From contig NZ_AOMT01000022.1 of the NCBI RefSeq assembly GCF_000696305.2, positions 1 to 64,000 of the forward strand: a DNA stretch of 64,000 nt, read 5' to 3'. Source of the stretch: Moraxella bovoculi 237. GTDB taxonomy: Bacteria > Pseudomonadota > Gammaproteobacteria > Pseudomonadales > Moraxellaceae. The notes below the pieces were generated by a model. That model was given only the letters and a program-made list of their open reading frames with translations, did no database searches and was not told the DNA's origin. The translations under genes and the position numbers were made by a program. Positions 30,582 to 39,337 of the stretch are shown here, piece after piece. Numbering within the stretch: the first letter of the stretch is position 1; each line of letters begins with the position of its first letter.

Positions 30582-30905
30582 GGAGTTTTCCTGATTTTTT
30601 GTGAAAATTAACGGGTTTATTCTAGCATGATTTTTGGAGTGGTGCTAGGTCTGATTGATGGCAAAAAGATGCCACTTGTCCAAGAAAGTAGTACATCAAA
30701 AAGACAAAAATCAACGCATTCACCCCAGCTTTTGGCATGATGACAGTGATTGATGGGTTTGGCATCACAAAGCCGCCCTGTGTCAGACGCCATGATGCGT
30801 TTGTTCTTTTTTTTAAAACCTCAGCCTTTAAAAAATCCCCCATCAGCACTAGGCCGTGGGGGTGATACAAGCGTGAACTGATAAGCTACGTGATTCGCAG
30901 CTGAA
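30582..30905. other. Intergenic region between the ICMT-family gene and maeB
   Basis: About 320 bases. It contains a terminator for the upstream gene at its right edge and an 82-codon minus-strand frame (30870-30622) with one hydrophobic stretch (VNALIFVFLMYYFLGQ). That frame overlaps the terminator, has no clear ribosome site and is not recognisable, so I do not call it a gene. Confidence 0.5.
30837..30862 (-). terminator. Terminator after the ICMT-family gene
   Basis: CCCCCA at 30837-30842 pairs with TGGGGG at 30857-30862. On the minus strand ATTTTTTAAA follows, about 45 bases after the stop of the methyltransferase-like gene. Confidence 0.72.
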
Positions 30906-31415
30906 TCAAAACAGATGCTTCATCGCCAGTTCTTCTTGACGAATACGAATAAAAAGCAGTACGCCATAGATGGGCAAGCCGATGAATAAAACCCACCAAG
31001 CCTGACAAAGCAGGGCGATACCAATGAGTTCTGGTATGATGTTCAAAAAATAATTGGGGTGTTTGAAAGTGCGAAACAACCATGAGCGGTTGATGGTGTG
31101 ATTGGGCAAAATGTAGACTTTGACTGTCCAAATCTCGCCAAGTGCCTTGATGATGAACCAAAGCACAAGCAAAGAAGCGCCCACCATCGCTGCACCAACG
31201 GCAGAGATGACATTAAACTGTACGCCAGCGACGACAGCACTCACCAACGCAGAAAAATAATAAACGATGTGTGCAGTAGCAAGCAATTTGGAATGGCGTT
31301 CACCAACTTGGGTTGCACCTTTTTTGATGAGAGCCTTTTCATGTTTGATGGAGATGCTCAAAAAATACAAACGAATGGCAAAAAAAATCACAAAAAATAC
31401 CACGATGGCGGTCAT
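30906..31415 (-). CDS. Isoprenylcysteine carboxyl methyltransferase (ICMT)-family membrane protein
   Basis: A 169-aa integral membrane protein with about four or five hydrophobic segments. The C-terminal HPNYFLNIIPELIGIAL and the final RIRQEELAM match the SAM-binding signature (HPxY, then RxxxEE) of the ICMT/phospholipid methyltransferase family. Bacteria do not make prenylated CAAX proteins, so the real substrate is probably a lipid or other small molecule and is unknown here. It stands alone between hemB and maeB. Confidence 0.8.
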   Translation of the reverse strand: MTAIVVFFVIFFAIRLYFLSISIKHEKALIKKGATQVGERHSKLLATAHIVYYFSALVSAVVAGVQFNVISAVGAAMVGASLLVLWFIIKALGEIWTVKVYILPNHTINRSWLFRTFKHPNYFLNIIPELIGIALLCQAWWVLFIGLPIYGVLLFIRIRQEELAMKHLF

Positions 31416-31561
31416 GTTTCTTTCCTAATAAATAAAAAAATAGAGGTGATGTGGGTATAAGTCTGGCTCATTAAGACCAGCGAAGGATAAATCAAGTGAG
31501 TAGGGCTGACGAATCAGACAGCTTGCAAAAGCTGGTGTGCCATCAGCACCCATTGTGAAAA

Positions 31562-32602
<1,041 letters not shown>

Positions 32603-32631
32603 TTATCTTATCAAAATTTTGACAAATAAAA

Positions 32632-32652
32632 AAGCCGACTTTTAGACGGCTT
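32632..32652 (-). terminator. Terminator after the hypothetical secreted protein gene
   Basis: AAGCCG at 32632-32637 pairs with CGGCTT at 32647-32652. On the minus strand TTTTTTATTTG follows, just after the stop at 32668. Confidence 0.72.
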
Positions 32653-32667
32653 CTTATAATAATAGAT

Positions 32668-33141
32668 TTAGAATTCAACTTCAGCGAACTGTAGGCATAA
32701 TTTGCGATTTTGGGCTTTTGGATAGCTTGCTGTCCATGCGCGCACGCTATTTAGGGCACTGCGATAATTGCGCTGTGAATGCATTCGGCGCAGTGTGTCG
32801 TTTGGGCTGGCGGATGTTGGAATGAATGAGCGTAATTGTTGGTTATAAGCGCGGGTAAATGCAATGCGCTGATTGGCAGTCAGCATGGGCGGACAGATCT
32901 CAGACAACACCTGCACCAAAGCAAGCTCATAATGCGTCACCGCCAAATCCGGCTCAGATGACTGATAAGACGTGCCGTGAGTCGCCATGAAGCGTGGATT
33001 GGCGTGGGCAAAATTCATCACGCTCGCCAAAGCCATCATCATGCATATGATTGACTTCACATTAAGATGAGTACGAACAACGCCGAATGAGCGCGCGATG
33101 GATGGCGATGACAAGGCGTTTGAGACTTTAGTGATGACCAT
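32668..33141 (-). CDS. Hypothetical secreted protein
   Basis: Up to 157 aa. The probable secretion signal is internal (VKSIICMMMALASVMNFAHA, then NPRF), so the real start may be GTG 33060 rather than ATG 33141. The mature part is about 105 aa, mostly helical in appearance, with paired cysteines (EICPPM and RKLCLQF) that could form a periplasmic disulfide. I do not recognise the family. The terminator and open frame support a real gene. It is divergent from ruvB. Confidence 0.6.
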   Translation of the reverse strand: MVITKVSNALSSPSIARSFGVVRTHLNVKSIICMMMALASVMNFAHANPRFMATHGTSYQSSEPDLAVTHYELALVQVLSEICPPMLTANQRIAFTRAYNQQLRSFIPTSASPNDTLRRMHSQRNYRSALNSVRAWTASYPKAQNRKLCLQFAEVEF

Positions 33142-33515
33142 GCAAAAAATACGCTAAATTTAAGCTGCGTATATAATAAATCTTCACGCCAAAAAAGTCA
33201 TATAAAATCCTTGGTGAAAGTGTTGTGTTATTGTTTATTTCCTCAAAAATTAGCAACACGAGTGTAAATTTGGTAATATTAACTTTAATCATTTATTGAT
33301 AAATCATTGAAAGTTATGATTATTTTATGATTTAAAAATAATCACCATGGCGACAATCTGTCTTATACATTAACAGATGATTACAATTTGACAGATTTGG
33401 CTTTATCCATAAAGTGCGATACGGACAATGCCTTGCCAAGAATGGTGGCGACAAAAAACCAAAAATCCTTTATACTATTTGTTATTTTTAGAACACGCTA
33501 AGAACAAGAGTCACA
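33142..33515. other. Divergent promoter region between the secreted protein gene and ruvB
   Basis: About 370 AT-rich bases with no credible gene. The right end contains a good ruvB promoter (noted separately). The rest, including a run of TTGATAAATCATTGAAAG-like sequence near 33295, shows nothing I can assign. Confidence 0.5.
33448..33476 (+). promoter_or_regulatory. Probable sigma-70 promoter of ruvB
   Basis: GCGACA at 33448-33453 and TATACT at 33471-33476 are separated by 17 bases, about 40 bases before the ruvB ATG. The match to TTGACA/TATAAT is 4/6 and 5/6. Confidence 0.5.
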
Positions 33516-34499
33516 ATGAGTCAAAACCGCCTAATCGACCCCAATCCAAAAAAAGACGACGCATTAGATCGTGCGATACGCCCTGCAACTTTGTCTGATT
33601 ATATCGGACAACCTAAGGTTCGTGAGCAGATGGAGGTCTTTATTACAGCGGCCAGACAACGCCAAGAAGCTCTTGATCATACGCTTATTTTTGGACCGCC
33701 AGGGTTGGGTAAGACAACGCTTGCTAACATCATCGCTCGTGAAATGGGCGGTAATCTACGTTCAACATCAGGTCCTGTACTTGAGCGGGCTGGGGATCTG
33801 GCGGCGATGCTGACCAATCTTGAAGAAGGCGATGTGTTATTCATTGATGAAATTCATCGGCTAAGTCCTGTCATCGAAGAGATACTATACCCTGCGATGG
33901 AAGATTATCAGCTTGATATCATGATTGGCGAAGGCCCTGCCGCGCGTTCGATTAAGCTTGATTTACCGCCTTTTACTCTAGTGGCAGCGACCACACGTGC
34001 AGGGCTGTTGACCGCGCCTTTACGAGATCGATTTGGTATCGTGCAGCGACTTGAATTTTATAATGTGGCTGATTTGACGACCATTGTTGAGCGTGCGGCG
34101 AGACTGATGGGTATTGCCATGGACAAAGGCGGGGCGATCGAGGTGGCTCGTCGAAGTCGTGGCACGCCTCGTATCGCCAATCGTCTGCTGCGTCGTGTTC
34201 GCGACTATGCAGAGGTGAAGGGCGATGGTTTGGTAACCGAGTACATGGCAAGTTCAGCGCTAGACATGCTGTCAGTGGACAAGCAAGGACTTGATCATCT
34301 TGATAGACGCTATTTACTCATGCTAAAAGATCGCTTCGATGGCAGACCTGCGGGCGTGGAGGCGATTGCTGCGGCGATGGCAGAAGACAGAGGGACGCTA
34401 GAAGATGTGATCGAGCCTTATTTGATTCAGCAAGGCTACATTCAGCGCACACCAAAAGGGCGAATCTTACTTGATAAAGCGCTGTCAATCGACATTTAA
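33516..34499 (+). CDS. ruvB: Holliday junction branch-migration ATPase RuvB
   Basis: A 327-aa AAA+ motor that drives branch migration with RuvA. The motifs are [17 protein letters not shown] at the N-terminus, Walker [17 protein letters not shown], Walker [13 protein letters not shown], sensor 1 [17 protein letters not shown] with the Arg finger region, and the C-terminal DNA-binding wing ending [10 protein letters not shown]. The length is typical. ruvA and ruvC, its frequent neighbours, are not adjacent. Confidence 0.97.
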   Translation: MSQNRLIDPNPKKDDALDRAIRPATLSDYIGQPKVREQMEVFITAARQRQEALDHTLIFGPPGLGKTTLANIIAREMGGNLRSTSGPVLERAGDLAAMLTNLEEGDVLFIDEIHRLSPVIEEILYPAMEDYQLDIMIGEGPAARSIKLDLPPFTLVAATTRAGLLTAPLRDRFGIVQRLEFYNVADLTTIVERAARLMGIAMDKGGAIEVARRSRGTPRIANRLLRRVRDYAEVKGDGLVTEYMASSALDMLSVDKQGLDHLDRRYLLMLKDRFDGRPAGVEAIAAAMAEDRGTLEDVIEPYLIQQGYIQRTPKGRILLDKALSIDI

Positions 34500-34586
34500 A
34501 TGTAGTGATTTGTTAAAAATCTCTAAGTTTTGATATAAAACTGATAAAAATCAAGCTAAAATATACCTATTTTGCCCAATGATGAC

Positions 34587-35075
34587 ATGCCTATGAATGT
34601 AATGGCTAAGGTGTTGTCTGTATTTGTCCTAGGCGTATTGACGCTATCAGGCTGTGAATTAGACAACCCAACCCAAAAGCAACATGTCGCTGAGTCAATT
34701 TCTGCCAAGACTCAGCAATCATCTGCACAGCAATTTTGCAATAATCAGCTTATCATCGATAGCTATCATCAGCAGCGTTCAGACATCCAAGTGCGAGGCT
34801 GTGGTGGTGTGGCAGCGATATTGCCTGATGACAATAAGGGCTCTCGCCATCAAAAATTCATCGTCCGCCTAGAAGACAGCAAACACACGGTGCTGATTGC
34901 GCATAATATCGACCTTGCACCGCGAGTGGCGAAGCTCAAAAAAGGCGATGACGTGGGGTTTTATGGTGAATATGAATACACCGATAAAGGCGGTGTGGTG
35001 CATTGGACGCATCATGATCCAGCGGGTCGTCATCAAGGTGGCTATATCGAACATCAAGGTGAGCGCTTTGAATAA
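34587..35075 (+). CDS. DUF3465 family lipoprotein
   Basis: About 162 aa. A lipoprotein signal ends in lipobox LSGC ([15 protein letters not shown]). The mature region fits DUF3465: [57 protein letters not shown] and [21 protein letters not shown]. The small beta-barrel-like domain has no established function. Several in-frame ATGs (34587, 34593, 34602) are possible starts; all keep the signal. It lies 35 bases upstream of pldA. Confidence 0.83.
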   Translation: MPMNVMAKVLSVFVLGVLTLSGCELDNPTQKQHVAESISAKTQQSSAQQFCNNQLIIDSYHQQRSDIQVRGCGGVAAILPDDNKGSRHQKFIVRLEDSKHTVLIAHNIDLAPRVAKLKKGDDVGFYGEYEYTDKGGVVHWTHHDPAGRHQGGYIEHQGERFE

Positions 35076-35110
35076 GCGTAATCAAAGATTTTTTAAAACT
35101 AGGTATCATT

Positions 35111-36376
35111 ATGAATACTCATATCTTTACAAAAACAGCGCTCGCAGCGACGCTATTGATTGCGATGAATGCGATTGCTAACGATGGTGTTGAAACCGTA
35201 CTAACTGCCACGCCTGAAGTAGCGACAGAGGTTGTTGATGTTGCGGCGACCGACGTCATTGATGCGCCGATTAAGAGTCGTGTTGAGAGCGAGTCGTTGT
35301 TTTATGAGTGTATGGCGGTGGTCAGTGGTGCGGCGCGTTTGGCGTGTTTTGATTCGATCGCTAAAGGCAACACGCCTGCCGTGCTTCAACAAAAACAACC
35401 AATCGCATTGGGTGAGACCATCCGTAGCATTACTGGTAAGCGCCAAGTGGTGTTCGCTGAGCCATTCGCCCAAGATACTGTTGAGCACACGACTGATAGC
35501 AATGCCAATGTAGCAATCAATGAAGCCGAAGTGCAGCGTCTGGCCAGCAAACATACACCGCTGTCACTAAGCTATGATTTGGACAAAAACAGTGAAGCAG
35601 GACTGTGGCGTGCACGCCCACATAACCCTGTGTATATCCTGCCGATGTATCTTCATGGCAAGCCAAACCGTCATCCTGGCACACCAACTCAAGAAACCTG
35701 GCATTATACACCTAATGAGCAGCGCGCCCTGGAGCTAAAATTCCAATTATCATTGAAATCAAAAATGATGGAGGATGTCTTTGGGACGAATGCAGACCTA
35801 TGGTTTGGCTATACCCACCTGGCGCACTGGCAGGTTTATAATGAGGATAATTCTCGCCCATTCCACGCCCATGACTATGAGCCAGAAGTATTTGTTACGC
35901 AGCCTGTATCGGCGGATCTGCCATTTGGTGGTCGTCTAAGAATGCTTGGTGGTGGCTTGGTGCATCACTCTAATGGCGAAGGGGAGCGGTTGTCACGCTC
36001 ATGGAATCGTGCCTACATGATGGCAGGCATGGAATGGGGTAAGCTGACTGTCATGCCGCGTCTATGGGGTCGCATCTTAAAAGAGGGTAATGACGCGCAG
36101 CCTGACGACAACCCAGACATCCTAGATTACTACGGCTACGGCGATGTAAAATTCCTTTATCAACTGGACAATAACAAAAACATCTCAGGCACAGCGCGCT
36201 ACAACCCAAAAACAGGAAAAGGTGCGCTACAGCTAGACTACGTACATCCTATCGGTAAAGGCATCAGCGGCTATGTGCAGCTGTTCCAAGGTTATGGTCA
36301 GTCGCTGATCGACTACAACCACGAGGCCACATCGATCGGTGTGGGTGTGATGTTAAACGACTGGATGGGTCTATAA
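35111..36376 (+). CDS. pldA: Outer-membrane phospholipase A1
   Basis: A 421-aa precursor with an N-terminal signal (ending about IANDG). An unusually long N-terminal region of roughly 130 residues precedes the beta-barrel. The barrel carries PLSLSYDLDKN, WFGYTHLAHWQVYN, and the active site GGLVHHSNGEGERLSRSWNRAYM, where His, Ser and Asn correspond to the OMPLA catalytic triad. The protein hydrolyses phospholipids in the outer membrane and depends on calcium and dimerisation. The barrel ends with GVMLNDWMGL. comF follows after about 32 bases. Confidence 0.92.
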   Translation: MNTHIFTKTALAATLLIAMNAIANDGVETVLTATPEVATEVVDVAATDVIDAPIKSRVESESLFYECMAVVSGAARLACFDSIAKGNTPAVLQQKQPIALGETIRSITGKRQVVFAEPFAQDTVEHTTDSNANVAINEAEVQRLASKHTPLSLSYDLDKNSEAGLWRARPHNPVYILPMYLHGKPNRHPGTPTQETWHYTPNEQRALELKFQLSLKSKMMEDVFGTNADLWFGYTHLAHWQVYNEDNSRPFHAHDYEPEVFVTQPVSADLPFGGRLRMLGGGLVHHSNGEGERLSRSWNRAYMMAGMEWGKLTVMPRLWGRILKEGNDAQPDDNPDILDYYGYGDVKFLYQLDNNKNISGTARYNPKTGKGALQLDYVHPIGKGISGYVQLFQGYGQSLIDYNHEATSIGVGVMLNDWMGL

Positions 36377-36408
36377 ATAGGCGCCTAAATCACTCTGCGC
36401 GTACCACA

Positions 36409-37191
36409 TTGGTGCGCGTACCTCCTTATTTTTTGGCAGTACAGGCGCAAAGATGGCATCGCCTTTGTGCCTTATGTCATGAACCTGTTTATTCTTATGT
36501 ATGCCATGCATCTAAAGATGATCGCGCTAAGCTTGGTAGATTTAAACTGTTCAAAAGTATGGCTAATACCCACCTGTTGTGTGATACTTGCCATCAACTA
36601 ATGACATGGCGACTGCCACCTGTTCGTCTAAAAGCATTAACTGGCGTCTCTGACAATCCTTCATTTTTTCATTTATATTTTGCCACGTATTATCAATATC
36701 CTACCAATCAAGCGCTTAATCAATTTAAAGATCATGAGAGCCTCTCTGCGTTAATGATATTGATTCATGCGCTGCGCCAATTGCCAAAACCCGTGGGCTG
36801 TCATGCCAAGAACACCGCCATCGTCCCCATGCCGACCACTGATAAGCGCTTGGTCAAGCGTGGTTTTCATCCTGTGATGGTGCTCGCCAAATGGCTGGCG
36901 CACCATTGGGGGTTGTCGATCTGGCAGGGCTTGGGTCGTATCGCTGACAGTAATCGTCAGCGAGGTCTGAATCGGCAGGCGCGACTTGACAATATTCAAG
37001 ATGCTTTTGTGTTAAATGATGCGCCGCCTGTCAGGCAGCTGATATTATTTGATGACGTGGCGACCACGGGTACGACGATTCAAGCGGCTGCAGGTACAAT
37101 CATGCGACATTCCCCAGATACAAGAATCATCGCAGTGTGTGTCGCACATGGTACGGCACAGATGTCGCTGCTACAGACCAAGGAGGGATGA
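36409..37191 (+). CDS. comF: ComF family phosphoribosyltransferase-like protein
   Basis: A protein of up to 260 aa. The N-terminus has a zinc-binding cysteine set (CALCHEPVYSYVC and CDTCHQL). The C-terminal phosphoribosyltransferase domain has the PRPP loop LILFDDVATTGTTIQAAAG, preceded by VKRGFHPVMVLAKWLA and NRQRGLNRQARLDNIQDAF. ComF proteins support natural transformation, and Moraxella are naturally competent. The start is uncertain: TTG 36409 or GTG 36412, both without a clear ribosome site. Its TGA overlaps ATG 37188 of pilV, so it is translationally linked to the pilus genes. Confidence 0.87.
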   Translation: MVRVPPYFLAVQAQRWHRLCALCHEPVYSYVCHASKDDRAKLGRFKLFKSMANTHLLCDTCHQLMTWRLPPVRLKALTGVSDNPSFFHLYFATYYQYPTNQALNQFKDHESLSALMILIHALRQLPKPVGCHAKNTAIVPMPTTDKRLVKRGFHPVMVLAKWLAHHWGLSIWQGLGRIADSNRQRGLNRQARLDNIQDAFVLNDAPPVRQLILFDDVATTGTTIQAAAGTIMRHSPDTRIIAVCVAHGTAQMSLLQTKEG

Positions 37192-37712
37192 TGCGCGCGC
37201 AGAAGGGCTTTAGTCTAATTGAGGTGTTGGTGGCGATATTGATTCTGTCTATGGTAGTGCTTGGCTTTTTGATGGTGCAAATGAAATCACTGCACCAAAG
37301 CCAAAGCGCTACCATGCGCGCACATGCAGTATCAGCGATGAGTGCTCAGGCAGAGTTGTTAAGAGATGTGTCGGACGATGCTCGAGATGGGCACGAGCGA
37401 CTGCTCAATCACTTAAACCAAGGCGCAGGGATTGATCAGATGAACCATTATCAAAAATCCATCCTAGCGGTGAGCCTGCCATGTCATGTCAAGAGCTGTA
37501 GCGAAGAGATGTTTATTCGACATCAAGGATTGCAGATCGCCAAGGCTGCCGCCGTGCACGGCATTCGTCTTAATATCTTACCATGTGATAATCAGCGATG
37601 TCTCATCGCAGCGTGGGGCGAGACACCTGCACGTATTGCCGCTGATGGTTGTATGAATGCAAATGGCAGCATCAACCCAGGTGCGACGTGCATGACCATG
37701 GTGGTGTACTAG
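37191..37712 (+). CDS. pilV: Type IV pilus minor pilin PilV
   Basis: About 173 aa. The class III prepilin leader is MRAQKGFSLIEVLVAILILSMVVLGFLMVQM. The cleavage Gly and the Glu at +5 are present, as needed for PilD processing. Conserved cysteines lie in the C-terminal part (CHVKSC, CDNQRC). PilV is a minor pilin in the tip/initiation complex. AGGAGG at 37181-37186 favours ATG 37191 over ATG 37188. It is the first of four overlapping or abutting pilus genes. Confidence 0.88.
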   Translation: MRAQKGFSLIEVLVAILILSMVVLGFLMVQMKSLHQSQSATMRAHAVSAMSAQAELLRDVSDDARDGHERLLNHLNQGAGIDQMNHYQKSILAVSLPCHVKSCSEEMFIRHQGLQIAKAAAVHGIRLNILPCDNQRCLIAAWGETPARIAADGCMNANGSINPGATCMTMVVY

Positions 37713-38702
37713 ATGAAGCATGCGCGTGGATTTACCTTAATTGAGATGATGGTGGCACTATTCATTGGTGTGGTGATTGCATTGATGGCAGGGCAATTAT
37801 ACATATTAAGCATGCGCACAGCGATAAGCCAAGAGCGCGCTGCCGAAGAGATTAATCATCAGTCCTTTGTGTTGCCCAATATGATTAGTAATGTGCGCTT
37901 AGCTGGGTTGGGTATTGATGGCTCGGTGCTAGATCGTCCGAATCCTATGGGCGTGCTGATTGATGCAGATCAGCTTTCAAGACAAGAAACCCCTAACAAC
38001 ATCGACCGCTATCTGACAGGCGCATCTAGGGCAAGCCGAGTCAATCGGATCAATATCCCATCTGAACAGCTTACCATCATCTATCGTGCACCGCAGGACA
38101 TGTGGGACTGCGAGGGTGATATTGCGCTAGGCCCTAGACGTGTGCGTCTAAAGGGTGGCGAGATGGCGCAGGTGGATGGGCAAGTGGTGATAGAGCGGTA
38201 TTTTGTGCAGGCAGATGATGGTGTGATGAATCTACGCTGTGATGCCGCTCGGTTTGCGCCTGAGAGTATTAAGCGCGACAGCACAAGAGATCGTAAATTC
38301 TCCCAAAGTTCAACAAGCTACATTAATGCCATCATCGACGCTGATGCCAAAGATACCAAAAAGGCTAATGTCGTATACGGACTGGGCAGGCAAGGTGCAA
38401 TCATGGCGAGTCACGTGGAGGGATTGTGGGTGCAATTGGGCGTCCAAATGCCCGACGGTATTCGCCTGATGACCATAGCAGATTATCAAAAATCAAAAAT
38501 ACAAGAACCGATTGTGACGATCAATCTGGCACTGCTGAGCCGTTCGGTAACGCCATTGTCTGATGGTGAGGCACCAGCACAATCGTTTGATGTATTTGGC
38601 ACGATGGTTCATGTAAGCGAGGGCGTCGCCAATTACGACAGACAGCTCCATCAGATAAGTATCGCCCTAAGAAATGCCAAGTATGCAGGAGATGCACCAT
38701 GA
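37713..38702 (+). CDS. pilW: Type IV pilus minor pilin PilW
   Basis: A 329-aa prepilin-type protein beginning MKHARGFTLIEMMVALFIGVVIALMAGQLYI. The Gly-Phe cleavage site and Glu+5 are clear. The long globular part fits PilW, a minor pilin acting with PilV, PilX and PilY1. The start abuts the pilV stop and the end overlaps pilX by four bases (ATGA). Confidence 0.88.
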   Translation: MKHARGFTLIEMMVALFIGVVIALMAGQLYILSMRTAISQERAAEEINHQSFVLPNMISNVRLAGLGIDGSVLDRPNPMGVLIDADQLSRQETPNNIDRYLTGASRASRVNRINIPSEQLTIIYRAPQDMWDCEGDIALGPRRVRLKGGEMAQVDGQVVIERYFVQADDGVMNLRCDAARFAPESIKRDSTRDRKFSQSSTSYINAIIDADAKDTKKANVVYGLGRQGAIMASHVEGLWVQLGVQMPDGIRLMTIADYQKSKIQEPIVTINLALLSRSVTPLSDGEAPAQSFDVFGTMVHVSEGVANYDRQLHQISIALRNAKYAGDAP

Positions 38703-39337
38703 GATATGGGTATCGCAGGCAAGAGGGCGGGTTTGTGCTGTTAATTGTACTGGTGGCAGTGCTGTTGGTTGTCGGTATCTCTGCGTTAGCCATTCGCCAA
38801 AGCCTTAATGATGCACGATTGTCTTTTACCACAGGTAAAGCAAATGAGCTGTTTGTGGCGGCAGATGCGCCATTGGCGATGGTAAAAGATGGATGGATAT
38901 TAACCGTCGATCAAGGCATGCTTGATAAGCTTATCTCTTACCATCAGAATCTACCAAGCGATGACAACCTTGTGATTGCGCATTTATGCTATGACCTAGC
39001 GTTAGGTCGGGGTAATTTTGTGCCATCTAGAATGGTGATAGCGCCTGCTTCCATGACATGCCAAGATAATCAAGTATTGCTTTGGCTGTCTTTGCGTGCA
39101 AGTACGGGCGATGCGGATGATTTTAGTCATGTGCCATCAGGTGTGCCATTGGATGATTTGCAGATGGTGGATGGTGTTGATTTGACCAATTATCATCTTA
39201 CGATGCATGCGTTTGCAGCTGAGCGACAGATAGGTGCCAGCTGTACTGGCGAGCCGATGCAAGTCAAGCGATGTCTTACGGATGAAGGTGTCATGCATCA
39301 GATGTTGGTGCAGGAGTTTTATTATGGTTATGAATAA
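38699..39337 (+). CDS. pilX: Type IV pilus minor pilin PilX
   Basis: A 212-aa protein whose N-terminus (GGFVLLIVLVAVLLVVGISALAIRQS) is the PilX type: Gly before Phe and a hydrophobic helix, but no Glu at +5, as usual for PilX. The rest is a globular domain with few cysteines (CTGEPMQVKRC). ATG 38699 overlaps the pilW stop. The pilY1 start (ATG 39324) lies inside its last codons. Confidence 0.85.
   Translation: MRYGYRRQEGGFVLLIVLVAVLLVVGISALAIRQSLNDARLSFTTGKANELFVAADAPLAMVKDGWILTVDQGMLDKLISYHQNLPSDDNLVIAHLCYDLALGRGNFVPSRMVIAPASMTCQDNQVLLWLSLRASTGDADDFSHVPSGVPLDDLQMVDGVDLTNYHLTMHAFAAERQIGASCTGEPMQVKRCLTDEGVMHQMLVQEFYYGYE

Noticed and set aside
30622-30870. 82-codon minus-strand frame between the ICMT-family gene and maeB
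   Set aside because: It overlaps a likely terminator, lacks a ribosome site and shows no recognisable family; only one hydrophobic stretch.
33433-33476. TTGCCA as the -35 box of ruvB
   Set aside because: It is 32 bases from TATACT, too far; GCGACA at 17 bases is preferred.
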